From Hirsutella rhossiliensis (taxonomy: Eukaryota; Ascomycota; Sordariomycetes; Hypocreales; Ophiocordycipitaceae), in NCBI RefSeq assembly GCF_020360975.1, contig NW_025408683.1, positions 868,001 through 932,000 on the forward strand: a stretch of DNA of 64,000 nucleotides. Direction: 5' to 3'. A program made the translations under genes and the position numbers. The notes beneath the pieces were generated by a model. The model saw only the letters and a list, made by a program, of their open reading frames with translations, did no database searches and was not told the DNA's origin. How positions within the stretch are numbered: position 1 is the stretch's first letter; each line of letters opens with the position of its first letter. Positions 13,501 through 27,200 of this stretch are shown here, in pieces.

Positions 13501-15672
13501 GGTAAGGGGTAGCGGTCCGGCCTTATAATTACGTTTAAAGCCCTATAGTCGTAATAGAACCGTATCCTACCCCTTAGTTTACGTATAAATAAGACCGGCG
13601 CTCTTACTTCGGAGCTACTTACTTAAATAAAACCCTTATCTAGGAGGTCTCTTAGCGTCTTCTTTAGTACTAGTAGCTCCGCGTATAATATACTATATAG
13701 CGGTCTAAACGGTATAAGTAGTTCCTACCCCTTCTTATTAGTATAGAGTACGATCTTATAGTCTACCCCCGGCTTATATAGGTTAAGCTTATCTGCTTCC
13801 TAGGACTTAAATAACGGTAGGAGGTTATAAAAGCGCTCTAGTATCTATTACTATAGCTTAAAGGGCGACTTTAGCTTATTTATCTAGAGGGCCTTATTAA
13901 TATCCGCTAAGCTAACTATATAGACCGCTACGTTAGCCGCTGCCTAGCCTTGCCCCCGCTCTACTTATCGTACGGTTCTTATAAAGATAAAGGTAAGGAC
14001 TTTTTATACCGAGTATAAAGCTCGTACGCTTAGTCCTACGCTTATAGAACCGTCGTTATAGTAGACCTACCGTTATATAGGCCTAAACTATAGCTTCCTT
14101 TAATATAGAACTAAGTATAACTCTATATATAATAACTAGGGTTTCCTAAGGATTAAGGGAAACTCTAGTTAGGGGATTATATAAGCTACGATAAGCTTAT
14201 AGTAACCGTCGACCTTTATAGCTAGCTACGTAATGCCCTTAATTACTATACCCTCTATCGCGCCTAAGGCGCCCTTTACTTACCTTAGGGCGATCTTTTC
14301 TACTAGTACTTATATCTCTTACGTAAGCGCTTTATTAACTACGGCGTAGTACTAGTAGCCCTCGTTTATAAAGGCGGTAATAGGTAAAGAGTTATTAATT
14401 ATAACTTATATTAAAGTAGGCTCCTCTTCTATATAAGCGGATAATTCTTCCTTCTCCTTTACTAATACTAGTAATTAAGGCTCTAGAGCCCGTTTTTACT
14501 CTAGAGCTACTCTTTTTCTTCTAGGCCTAGGGGGGCGGAGTCCTCCTTATCGTCTAAGGCGAGGAGCGGTTCTATCTTCGCTACTTAAACCGCTATAGGC
14601 CGCTTAGCTAAAAGGAAGGGGCATTTTAATATAAAGTATATAGATACTCTATAATATAGGTAGCGGCCGTTAGCCTTCTTCTTCTTAATTTCCTCGCTCG
14701 TTACTTACTTCGCCTGCTACTTAAAGTATAGGGCGGTATAAGGGGTAGTCGACGGCGTCTTCTTACCGCGTCTAGCCCGGTCTATATAAGTAGCCGATAT
14801 TAGGGTATCCCCGTTTATATCGATAGCTAGTTATTTATCTTATAAAGGGGCGGTAATCCTATCGCCGCTATATAGCGTGCGCTTATAGAGCTTTTAGAAA
14901 CGCGGCGTTTACTTATAGCCCTAAGCTACCTTTATTAACCGGCTTATATACTCGCCGTAGTTAGTAGGTATAATTATAGGGATAAGTAGCTCTTATAGGG
15001 CTAGCGTAATCGAATTCTATAGCTATATAAGCTTCGCGCTATCTTCCTATACTATAGTCCCCGCTACCTATAAGAGCGTCTCTTTAAAATCGGGAAGGAA
15101 TTCGCTAAAGGTTTATCTATCTTTTTACTTAAGGGTCTATAGCCTATCTTACGCCTTCTCCCGCTCCTATACGTTGCCGAACGTATATATAAGGTATTAG
15201 AAGAAGTCTTATAGGTTATATTTACCCTTAGGGCCGCCCTTATCCTAGAATCTAGAGATCCGCTATATTTAGGGCTCCGGTAGCGTATAGAGGAGCGAAT
15301 ACTATACTATATCGCGATAGCTATTTAGGCCCTATTTCTTATCGGTTATAAACTTTATCTATAGCTAGCTAAGGAAGAAGTAAAAGGACTCTAGCTTACC
15401 GTCCTAAGTTAGCTAAGGGAGCGGCTTCCTTATTAGTAGTATCGCCGCCGTAACTAGTATTATAGAGGTCGTAGGGGTTAAAGCCGGTCTCGTAGACGGC
15501 TCCCTTAGTATAGCGAGAACCTCGTCCTTCTCGCTAGCCGTCGTGCTTTTAATCGCTTCTAGGATAGCTGCGATACTTCTTATCCGTCTAGGGAGGGGCG
15601 GAGTGCTTCCTTAAGGGGGAGGCGCCCTCTCTAAAGAGATATCTATTAGATCTATTAATTAATAGCTTATAC

Positions 15673-15858
15673 TATTATAGAGTAAGCAGAGGCGTGCGCG
15701 TAGGTGCCGTCTATAGGATAATATTAATAAGCTATATAGAGCTCTCTTATACGCGGCTAGCTTATATATATATATATAGGATCCGGCCCTCTATATATAA
15801 CTATACGGCTTAGGCCGTAGCCTAAGCCTATAACCTATAATAGTTAAAGACTCTTATA
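15673..15858 (-). repeat. 5' LTR of D1 (186 bp)
   Basis: Same length as the 3' LTR. It contains the conserved block 'ggatccggccctc'. The right flank GATTT repeats the left flank of the element. Confidence 0.9.
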
Positions 15859-17948
15859 GATTTAATATAATTAATTAGAATGCTATTAGTTTATTAGGCG
15901 ATTTTATAATACCTAAGGTAGATTTTACTAGTAGAACTATTAAAGTAGAAAACTATAGTAGGTTAAGTGCTTAAGTAGTTCCTAGGTATTTTCCTTTAGT
16001 TTATATCCCTTTTACTTAATAAGGTATTCCTATTACTAACCTTATTTTCTTATATTTAGTATTTATTCTACTTTATATTCTTAATTATCGTTAACTTTGA
16101 TTTTTTCCTATAGTTTAGCGTTTTATAGTGCTAGTTCTAATAATAAGATATAAAATATTAGGTATATCCGTATTATTATTAGTAGCGAAAGTTTATAGTT
16201 AACTTTTAAAATAGTTTTCTTAACCTTAAACGGTCTAAGTTTCTTAAAATCTAATTTATTGCTTAGTCGTTTTATTTTAATATTTCGTTATATAAGGTAG
16301 ACTATATCTCCCTTTTAAAAGATTAGTCCCTATAATCTTTTCCGATTATAGTAAGTAGATATTTATTCTCTAATAAATTAAAGTTCTTATTATATTTCTT
16401 TATATAATTTTTATAGCTAATCTACTTATAGTATTACTCGTTCCGCTTATAGTCCTTATTATATAACCTTAAATACTTCTAGGTTATATCTATAATTAGC
16501 GTATACTAATAAGAGCTTAGTTATTTCCGTAACTAAGCTATTATAAGCTAGTTACGCTATTAGTAGCTATTTAACTTAATCGTTTTATTCGTAGCTAATA
16601 TAGTATCGTAAATATTATTTAAGCATTTAGTTAAGTCGTTTTATTTATCTATCTATTTATAAGTAATAAGCTATACTAAGCTTATATTACGTCCTTAATT
16701 ATACTATAAGAGCTTACTAAAACTTAGCTATAAATATACTTCCTTTATTAGAGATAATCTCGTTTAGTAGTCTATAATTACTAATAATTATTCGTAGGAA
16801 TATATATACTAGCTCTTTTATATTACTTACTTCTTTATATAGTAAGAAATACCTATACTTTATTAGTCTATCGGTAATAACGAATATACTATCGTACTTA
16901 ATATTAGTTATAGGTTCTTTTAATAGTAGTAGCTTTATAATATAGTCGAAAGCTATTAAATCCTATAGTTTCTCTAGTACTAGTAGCGGTTATAATTCTC
17001 TATATAGTTTATATCGTTTAGCTTTACTTTATATATAAAGTTTATATTCTTTAATAACTTATTATACTACTTCCTTAAGCTATAGGAAGTTATATTATTA
17101 TCTAATCCGTTTTATTATTCTTTAGATTCCTTAATATCTATATATTAGATATTTATATATATCTTATATAACTTTATCTCGTAATTTTAGTAGTATCTAG
17201 ATTTTATTTTTATATATTAGAACTTCTAAATATTCTATATCGTATCCGTTTAGTACTTTATATTCTTAAATATTATATTTAGCTATTATTGCTAGTAGTT
17301 CCCGTTTTCGTTAATTTCTAGGAGCTATCCTTTTACTATAGGTGCTCCTATATTATAGTTACTTTATCGACTAAAGGTATTAGCTCGACCGTTTTCTATT
17401 CCTTTTCTATAGATTATTTTATAGTTAAATTCTAATAAATATTCGGCCTATTAGATCTATCGTCGTTTTAACTATTATATCGTTATAAAATATAAGATAT
17501 TCTTATAATTTATATAGACCTTAACTTTATATTTACTTCTAAGAAGGTAGTATTAAAATTCCTTAAAAGCTTAAATAATTATAAGGAATTCTTTATTATC
17601 GATAGGGTAATTAAGTTCTACGTTATATAGCTTTTTCGAGTAAAATATAATTAGTTATAGTCTTCCTTTATTATCTTTTTATCCGATTTATACTCTTAGA
17701 GCAAAGTCTAATATATCGGTTTTAAGTTCGATTTATCGTTTTAGATCGAAGGTAGTTAAGACTAGTTCTTATATAATTATAGTTTTAATATATTTAAAAG
17801 CTTCGTTAGATTTATCGTCCTATATAAATTCTTTTTCCTTCTTTATTAAGTTATATAATAGTGCTATAATCTTTCCGAAATCTTTAATAAATCGTCGGTA
17901 GTAATTTATAAATCCTAGGAAACTTTATATATCCTTAACGTTCTTTAG

Positions 17949-18645
17949 TATAAGAATATACCCTTATATTCCTATTTTACTATTATAAAGAAATAATAAG
18001 CATAGGGAGGCTTTATAGAATAAGCTAGTAATAAGAGGCTCTATAATACGGTCTAAGGGAATAACCCTTAAAAGACAAAGACCTCTACTAGATATCTATA
18101 CCTTCCTCTAGGTAAAGCGGGTCAGGATAAGCCTATCCTTATAAACAAAAATATGCATAAATTGCATAAGTCAATTACGAGCAGAACGGATACCCTATTG
18201 CCTATTTTGGCTTAGCGGTTCCGAAGATATCCGCGATACGAGAATAGGTAGGGCATAGAACATTCTAGTTAAATCCACTACTTATGCTAGAACCCATAGT
18301 CTTACGTCAACCATCACGCTACAATCAGACCACCTACTAAGTTAGGAAGATATACTATAGATAGAGCTTTTTAAGCACTATAGAATATGCGAGAAAGCTG
18401 ACTAATTAGTCTATTAGTGGGCGAGCAATAGTCTATAAAAGACGAAGGATTTCCCTAGGAGTAGTAGATAGAATAAGTAAGTTCGCAAGCATCTTTTGCA
18501 ACGCTATTCTTTTAATATATTATTTAGCCCCTTATATGCTCGTTATAAATTCCGGACGAAATCCTACCCTATACTCCTTCGACCGATCTTTCCGCTTACG
18601 TTATTGATTACCCGATTCTGCGCTTATTGCTTATACCTTCTTATA
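17949..18645 (+). repeat. 5' LTR of C1 (697 bp)
   Basis: Begins TATAAGAA and ends TTCTTATA. It keeps several CpA sites that are TpA in the 3' LTR, for example around 18,120-18,330. Confidence 0.93.
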
Positions 18646-21252
18646 GGTTATAAGCCTAGCTTCTCTATAAGTTAGGTAACAACTTCGAAAAATCTTCGAA
18701 ATTCTAATACTAACTATACGACCTCGAATTATCTAAAATAGGCTCTAGGGACAAGTTCGAATTTGCTAAACTTAAGGGTAGTTCTAACTATACCTTCTAG
18801 GCTATTCGAATATAGGCTCTTCTAGTTAGAGAGAAGCTTTCTACTACTATATAGTAAGAAAATTACTCGAAAATAGAAGAAGCACTTACTTTGATTTTTC
18901 TTCGTATTAAAGATAGTCCTTTAACCTAAATAAAGCATATAACAAATGCTAAAGAGGCGTGGGATAGGTTAAAAAACCTATATAACCCTATTTCCTTTAC
19001 CTCGAATTACCTACTTATAAAGGAGCTTTTTAATACTTCGGTAGGGGATTTCGAATCCCTAGAAGGCTACCTAAATAAGGTAAAAGAGGTATTTAAAGAG
19101 CTAAAAGCACGGAATATTATAATTCCGGAAGTAGTTATTATAGCTTAGATTTTAAACAGCCTTTCGGGCTCGTTTTCTAGCTATACAACTAATATAACGT
19201 AAGCTCTTTAAAATAACTCGGAAGCTTTTAAATCTAGAGTCTCTCTCTAGTAGTCTTATAGACGAATTTAAGAGGACTAAGTCTCTAGAAAATCCTCCTA
19301 AGCAGGCTTTCTTTACTAAGAAGCCCTAGAAAAAGATAAAAATTGCATTACAATGCACTTACTATAAGAAGAAAGGGCATCTAGTTAAAGATTACTACTA
19401 TCTTTACCCGGAAAAGGCCCCTAAAGGCTTTTCTAAAAATTTAAAAAATTAAAAGAAAGGAATACCTTCTAAGAGGCCTAGAAAAACTTCTATAGAAGGA
19501 AATCCTATCGAATTAGACTCTCACGTCGATAAGAAGACGAAAAAACCCTCTTCTCTATATATATCGGAAGTAGAAAAAATAGAAATCGATAATTAAACGG
19601 ATAAAGAACCGGAAATCGATTTTTCTATTCCTCCTCCTACCCCTAGAGGCTATAAAAGCTCCGAAGAAGAAGCAGAGGTATATATCTCTTCGAATATCCT
19701 TAAAAAAGCCGTATTTAATAATAGGCAAATAGGACCTTTAAATTCCTCTCGAATTAAAGACCTTATATATAAGGAAAAGAGAAGAAATCCTTATAAAACC
19801 TTAGAGAATAGAAATTTCTATAATTTTATATACGATACTAGTGCTACTAGGTATATAGTATCGGAAAAGAAATTCCTTATTAATTTTCGAACTATCTCTA
19901 CTAAGGTTAATTAGGGAAAGGCATCCTATATAATTGTTAAAGGCTACGGAGATCTTCTTTTTAGATTTCTAAAAAATAAAAGGCTATTTATCTTAAGAAA
20001 CTGCCTTTTTATACCTAAATTAGGGGTAAATATTATAAGCCAATCGTATTTTAAAAATACTTATGCCTTTATTAATAGCAAGGAAATTTTCCTACTAGAT
20101 AACTAGGCTAATATTATATCTAAAGGAAAACAGTAAGATAACCTTTATATCTTCTCTTTAGAAATTCCTTTCTTAAAGAAGAAGACATTCCTATATAATA
20201 TTAATAATATAAGGAATAATATAAAGGACCTTAACTTTTATTTATAGCATTTAAGGCTAGGATATATAAGTCTTAAAGCCTTACTAGAAACCTTTAAAAG
20301 ATATAATAAAGATATAACTATCCCTAAGAAGGATATTATAAAAATTAAAGAATGCGAGGCTTATATTAAAGTAAAGGCAACTAATAAGAGGAATAAATCC
20401 CTATCTAATAAGGTATATAATTACCTTAATAGAGTTGCTATTAATATTTAAGGACCTATAAAGACCCCTACTTATAATAAATACACCTCCTTTATATCCT
20501 TTTTAGATATAGGGATAAGATATTTAGAAATATCTTTAATAAAATCTAAGGTAGAAGCCCTAGATAAATTCTTAGAATATAAAGCCTTAGTTGAAAATAA
20601 CCGGGATAATATTACTATAAAGGAAGTCTTTTCGGATAACGCAAAAGAATTCCTATATAAAATAAAACCCTACTGCTTAAGAAAGGGAATAAAATATTAT
20701 ACTAGCCCTCCTAGGACTCCCGAATTAAACGGAGTAATAGAGAGGATTAATAGGACTATTTTAAATAAAGTCCGAGCTATTTTATTTACGGCAAAACTGC
20801 CTAAATATCTATAGGAAGAAGCTGTTCTAATAGCAGCCTATTTATATAATAGGACCCCTTACTTACGAATAGGCTTTTAAACTCCTATAGAGAAGAAGGA
20901 AAATAAATCTCTAGCCTTAGAAGACTTAGAGAAAATTAAGACCTTTAGAAGTACTATTTATTATAAAAATAAAGACCCCTTAGATAAGCTAGAGATAAGA
21001 GCTTATAAGGGTATTATTATAGGCTATACCGAAAATGCTTATAAAATATATAACTTTTCGAAAAGAAAGGTAATAATTTCTAGAGATATTATTATCCTAG
21101 AAAATAAATTTATAGAAAATTAAAAGGAAGAAGACCTTAAGGACTTCGACTTTAATACCTTACCTTCTATAAATAAGGTCCTAGATAATTATTTATAAAG
21201 GGAACCTATATATAAAGAAGGCAATAACTCTTCTTTAGAAGAGGAAAATAAC

Positions 21253-21360
21253 CCTCCTATAGAGAAGGAAGATAACCTCCTATAGAGAAGGAAGATAACC
21301 CTTTTATAGAAGGAAGATAACCTCCTATAGAGAAGGAAGATAACCCTTTTATAAAAGGAA
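21253..21360 (+). repeat. ~24-bp tandem repeat in C1 pol
   Basis: About 4.5 copies of a unit built on 'cctatagagaaggaagata' encode a Lys/Glu-rich linker between integrase and reverse transcriptase. Some units have 'ctttta' in place of 'cctcct'. Confidence 0.8.
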
Positions 21361-23567
21361 ATAATCCTCTTTAGAAAAGGGATTAAATAAGGATCTAAAA
21401 ATCCGTATTAATATACCTAAGAAGCTAAACGGATTTTATAAAGACTATATCGCATACCCCGAAATAAATACTATATTAAATAGTAAAAGTAAAGAGATTA
21501 TTCTATCTTTACTAGAAAACAAGGATCCTATAGAGCCTAAAACATTTAAACAGGCTATAAATAGCTTAGAAGCTATAGAATAGAAAAGAGCTATGTTTCT
21601 AGAAATAGAAGAGCTCTTAAACCAAAATACCTAGGAATTAAAGCCTCTTCCTAGCGATAGGGAGGCCCTAGGCGGCCGTTAGGTCTATAAAATAAAGCGG
21701 GATAATAATAATAATATTATTAAATATAAAGCCCGCTACGTAGTATAAGGATTTAATTAGGTCTACGGCCTAGATTATTTAGAAACCTTTTCTACGATAG
21801 TAAGACCCGAATCTATTAGAATGCTACTTATAATAGCTATTTCTAATAATTATACTCTACTATAATACGATATAAAAAATGCCTTCGTATATACCGAAAT
21901 AGATATAGATATTTATATAAAAATCCCTATAGGCTACGAAGAGCTAATACTTAAAGACTGGTTTAATAAAAACTAGTATAAGTATAATATTAGCTATTTA
22001 TAGTTTCTAGAGCTATATAAAAAGAAAAGGCTAGTAGTAAAATTAAAGAAAGTATTATAGGGCCTTAAATAAAGCCTAAAGCTCTAGTATAACTATCTTA
22101 GCTCTATATTAGCTAAGATAGGATTTTCGGCCCTTCCTATAGACGAAGGGGTATTTATAAATACGTAATATAAAATTACGATAGCAATCTACGTAGATAA
22201 CCTCCTAATAATAGGGCCTAATAGAGGTATAATAAATAGTCTACTTAAAAAAGTAGTAGATTATATAAAGGTTTAGCCTCTAAGCGAACTAAAAGACTTC
22301 TTAGGAATATATATAATTATAAACTAAAGTAGAAAGGAGATATTTATAACCTAGGAAAAATATACTCGTAATAAAATACGAGAATATAATAAAGAAGACT
22401 TAGGGACTTTTAATACGCCTATTATAGTAGGAGTAAAGCTTAAAAAGGCTACTATAACGCCTTCGTAAAAAGAAATCCTTATTTACTAAAGGGAAATAGG
22501 GGCTCTATTATATCTAGCTATAATAAGCAGGCTAGACATTTTATATACTATTATTTCCTACGCTAGATTTGCTTCTAAACTAGATAATACGTATTTTAAA
22601 GCGTTAAATACTATCTAGAAATATTTAAATAAATATCCTAACCTAGGGATAATTTATTATTGCAATATCCCTTATACTTATAATTTTATAAATGGTTATT
22701 CCGACGCTAGATAGGCGTCTAACCTTATAGATAGAAAATCCGTTTCCGGATACTATTTCTATATTTATAAAAATATTATAAGTTAGGCCTGCTAGAAGCA
22801 AAAATCTATAGCCCTATTAACCTACGAAGCTAAATTTATTGCCCTTAGGGAGGCTAATAAAGAAGCTTTATATCTAAATCGGCTATTTTATACGATAAAT
22901 AATAGCTTATCTATTAAAATTCCTAATACTATACCTCCTATCTTAACGGATAACGAGGCAGCTATTAAATTAGCTAAAAATCCGGAATTTTATAAAAAGA
23001 TAAAGTATATAGACATTGCCTACTTCTATACCTAAGAAAATATTAGGGAAAAGAAGATTCGGATTTTCTATATTAAATCCGAAGATAATATTGCCGATAT
23101 ATTTACTAAGGAACTAAGAAGAGAAAAATTCTTTAAGTTCTAAGAGCTTCTTTCCCTTAGGGAATTAAAAGAGCCTTAAAAAGAAAAGCTTATATCCCCT
23201 TAATAGAGGTTTTTTAGCTATCTTTTACTTTCTTAGCTTTTCCTCTATATATAACTAATAGGATTTTTCCTTTAAAAAGGTTTCCTATTAGTAAAAAACA
23301 ACTTATAAAAATAGGGTTTTTCCTTATTAAAAGGTTTCCTATAATAATAACTCTATAAGGCTTTTTCCTTATAAAGGTTTACCTAAAAAGAGGAGAAATA
23401 ATTATAACTATAACTAGGATTTTTCCTACTAAGGTTTTTTCCTAGAAAGGGTTTTAAAATTTTCCCTTATATTCCTATTATATACCTTATTCTTAATAAG
23501 GATAATTCTACTATAAAAGAAATAACTAGTAAAGAGTACTATTTACCTAGTACTCTTTAAGGGAGGC

Positions 23568-24264
23568 CATAAGAATATACCCTTATATTCCTATTTTACT
23601 ATTATAAAGAAATAATAGGCATAGGGAGGCTTTATAGAATAAGCTAGTAAAAAGAGGCTTTATAATACGGTCTAAGGGAATAACCCTTAAAAGACAAAGA
23701 CCTTTACTAGATATCTATACCTTCCTCTAGGAAAAGCGGGTTAGGATAAGCCTATCCTTATAAACAAAAATATACATGAAATGCATAAGTTAATTACGAG
23801 TAGAACGGATACCCTATTGCCTATTTTGGCCTAGCGGTTCCGAAGATATCCGCGATACGAGAATAGGTAGGGCATAGAATATTCTAGTTAAATCTACTAC
23901 TTATGCTAGAACCTATAGTCTTACGTTAACCATCACGCTATAATTAGACTACCTACTAAGTTAGGAAGATATACTATAGATAGAGCTTTTTAAGCACTAT
24001 AGAATATACTAGAAAGCTAACTAATTAGTCTACTAGTAGGCGAGCAATAGTCTATAAAAGACGAAGGATTTCCCTAGGAGTAGTAGATAGAATAAGTAAG
24101 TTCGCAAGTATCTTTTGCAACGCTATTCTTTTAATATATTATTTAGCCCCTTATAGGCTCGTTATAAATTCCGGACGAAATCCTACCCTATACTCCTTTG
24201 ACCGATCTTTCTGCTTAAGTTATCGATTACCCGATTCTACGCTTATTACTTATACCTTCTTATA
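23568..24264 (+). repeat. 3' LTR of C1 (697 bp)
   Basis: Same length as the 5' LTR, differing mainly by C-to-T changes at former CpA sites. Followed by the TTTAG duplication. Confidence 0.93.
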
Positions 24265-27200
24265 TTTAGTATTAGCTATTCTTTAACTAAGTTAATCTTA
24301 TCTTATTATATTTATATCTTTCTTAGTAAGATTATATATCTAAGGAAGTTTACTTCCTATATATAGAACTTACTTTTCTTTAGTTTAACTAGTTACTTTA
24401 TATTTTAAAGTATATAGAGTACCTTATAGATATATTCCTTATATTCTTCTAAGGTATCTAAGAAGATTAAGATATTATCTAGGTATACTACTATAAAGAT
24501 ATCTAAGTATTCGCATAGGATATTATTAATTATCCGTTAAAAGGTAGCTAGTATATTTATAAGTCTAAATAATATTACTAGATATTTAAATAGTCTAAAT
24601 TTTGTTTTAAAGGCTATTATCTATTTATATCCCTTTTTTATACGTATTAAGTTATAGACGCTTTTAAGGTCGAGGGCTATAAACTATTTTTTACTATATA
24701 ATCGATCTTATAGTTCCGATATAAGCGGTAATAGTATTTAGTCCTTTATTATAATATCGTTTAAGCGTCTATAGTTAATAACTAGTTATAGCTTACTATT
24801 TTTCTTTAAAATAAATATAACTAGATAGCCTACTTTAGATATTAATATTCGTATATATCCCTTTTATAGATTCTCGTTAAGGTAGTCGCATAGTATTTAT
24901 AGTTACTTTTCGTTTAAGTTATAGATTTTATAGAACGTCGGCGTTATTTTATCCTTAAGATAAATTTCGTAGTCCTATTAGCTATATTTAGGTAACCCTA
25001 TCTTAAGTTCTTCCTTAAAGAGTTTATTATATTTCCGGTATTCTTATAGGATATTCTTTATTCTATCTTATAGGCTTTATTCTTTCTTTTAAGAGCTAGT
25101 TTCTCTTAACTTAAGCTCTTTATTAATTTATTTAAGGTCTTTCCTTTTAGTAGTAATAACTCTTTAGATCTTTATATTATATCCTTTATTCTATTTATAT
25201 TAAATACTAGGTTATATAGCTATATTAGTTAGTATATAGGTCTTATTAGTCTATTTTATTATATCCGCTAATTTAGTTACTATTTTCGTTTATATCGCTA
25301 AAGCCTATAATAATTTACTTAAATAGTTATCCCCTTTATCTTATTTAATAGCTAAATTATTATAAAATTTTACTTTCTTTTAAATCTACTAATCTTAGAA
25401 ACTTACGTTTTTATTCTAATATAGCTAGCTAGTTTTCTAGTTAATTAGTAGGTTGCTCTCCTATAGCTATAGAAGTCTTAATATAAGGTTATATTCTTTA
25501 ATATCTATAATATCGAAGTTAACTCGTTTATTATAGCCTTAGATATTAATATTAAGGTAATTAATCTTTATATTAATAATTATATTATTATAGTTAAAAG
25601 CCTCCTTTTTAATATTTATAAGTTTATATAGATCTTTCTTATATCTTTATATAAGTCGGTAATAATTAATAACTTTAAGTAAAACGTAATTACTTATTAC
25701 GCTATAGTCTAAAAGTATATATATATATTATCCCGCGATTTAGATATCTAATACTATTTAGTCGCTATAGCTTACCGTTACTATATATAAGGTCCTTAGA
25801 TCTTATTATATTATACTAGTCTATAGCCCTTTTATAGATAGTATACCTTATTTTTTACTTAGTCTTTATTTATTTTATTTAGGTATTCTTCTTTAATTTA
25901 TTATTAATATTATTTCTTTATATTTTTATTATATAGTATCGTATTAAGGCTTAAAAGATTAATTTCTTATAGCTAATTAAAGATTTCTTATTTCTTAACG
26001 CTATATTATTTATATTATACTACTTCGTTATTAATTATATACTATACTTTATAATTCTATTTATTTTCGTACTAAAGGTTAAGTTTTCGTTTTATATCTT
26101 TCTATTTTATATATAGTATTTCTATATCGATTCTTCCTTAGTTAAATATAGCTTATAGCCTTTATATATATTACTAGTAATCTTTTAATATACCGATATA
26201 TTATTTATACTATACTTATACTTTTTTATATTTATAAACTCTATAGTTTAGATATATATATTTATTATAATCTTCTTTATTATATTTAACCTATTACGTA
26301 AGTCTTTAAAAGATTAAGGGTTTAGATACTTTAAAGTAAGTAGCGTTATGCTATTCCTTTATTTTAGCGTATTTATAGATTTTATATATCTCTAAAAGAT
26401 ATCTTATTAATAAACTATAATTATCGCGGTATTTAAGTAGTATACTATAATTAGGTTTTAATAATATAACTTAGTTATTTAGGTAGCGTTAATCGATTTT
26501 CTAGTAGTTTAGTTCTATACTTAGGTAGGGTTTTAAAAGTACTTATCCTTTAAACTTAACTAAGAAGGTAGTATATCGTGCCTTTATCTAGAAGTATATT
26601 ATATAATCTAGGTAAACGTATAATATCTATAAAATATACTTATAGTACTTATAAGTAAGTAGTATTTATAGGTTATCTTTAAATTCTCTTTATAGTTACT
26701 ATTCTTATTATAAAGCTATAAAGGTATTAACTATAGCGATAGCTATAGTATAGTCTCCTTTATATAGTACTAGTTAATATCGAATTAATATAGCTTATTA
26801 GTTTTCTATAAGAATTTAAGGTATTTATTAGGTTCTAATTTTAAGTATTTCTTTAAATTCTTTAAAGTATAAAGCGTATTCTTTAATTATAGTATTTTCC
26901 CTTAGTAATAAGGGTAGTAGTATAAGTTCGTTCTTATCTTCTATTTCTTTAAGTATTTCTTATCCTTTAAAGCTTATATCGTTAATACTTCGTTATTCCT
27001 CCTTAGGTTATTATCTAAGTTTTATAAGTATAAGGGCTATATTTATATCTTCTTTACTATATTATTTATAGACTACTTATTATTATTATCGATTTTTATT
27101 TTATATATCTTCCTAGAATCGTTTACCGTTCTTCTTAATCTAGTTTTAAGAGACTTCTTTAAGATAAGGGTATTTTAGTTCTATAAATTTAACTTATTTC

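Larger units (their letters stand above)
8948..15858 (-). mobile_element. Ty3/gypsy chromovirus D1, complete structure, RIPed, TSD GATTT
   Basis: LTRs of 186 bp lie at 8,948-9,133 and 15,673-15,858. The 5-bp duplication GATTT flanks it at 8,943-8,947 and 15,859-15,863, inside X1. On the minus strand: gag from about 15,580, zinc knuckle near 14,680-14,625 (pattern C-X2-C-X4-H-X4-C with decayed ligands), protease about 14,420-14,300, RT about 13,650-13,170 (PVLFIRK, RYPLPLI, KLDIKQAF), integrase about 12,000-11,300 (IISDRGSN, then a former HPQTDG-type motif) and a chromodomain about 10,900-10,765 (EVKEI...LVKQRGY). The region 9,140-10,560, downstream of pol, is GC-rich and holds an antisense ORF trace. 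Every reading frame carries TAA/TAG stops. Confidence 0.88.
17949..24264 (+). mobile_element. Ty1/copia retrotransposon C1, full length, lightly RIPed, TSD TTTAG
   Basis: Two 697-bp LTRs (17,949-18,645 and 23,568-24,264), with TTTAG at 17,944-17,948 and 24,265-24,269. The target is the RT region of X1, which resumes exactly after it. The plus strand reads gag (about 18,660-19,450) with a decayed zinc knuckle at 19,354-19,397, protease near 19,831 (YDTSATRY), GAG-pre-integrase at 20,242-20,280, integrase about 20,400-21,120 (LDIGIRYLE, PELNGVIERINRT), RT about 21,690-22,350 (YDIKNAFVYTE, YVDNLLIIG) and RNase H about 22,690-23,150 (DNEAAIKLAKNP). A purine-rich tract (aagggaggc) precedes the 3' LTR. 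It keeps more CpA/TpG than the element it sits in, so it is younger or less heavily mutated. Many TAA/TAG stops make it non-functional. Confidence 0.93.

Noticed and set aside
21253..21360. Regular repeats resembling a CRISPR array
   Set aside because: Units are contiguous without unique spacers and lie in a eukaryotic retrotransposon reading frame.
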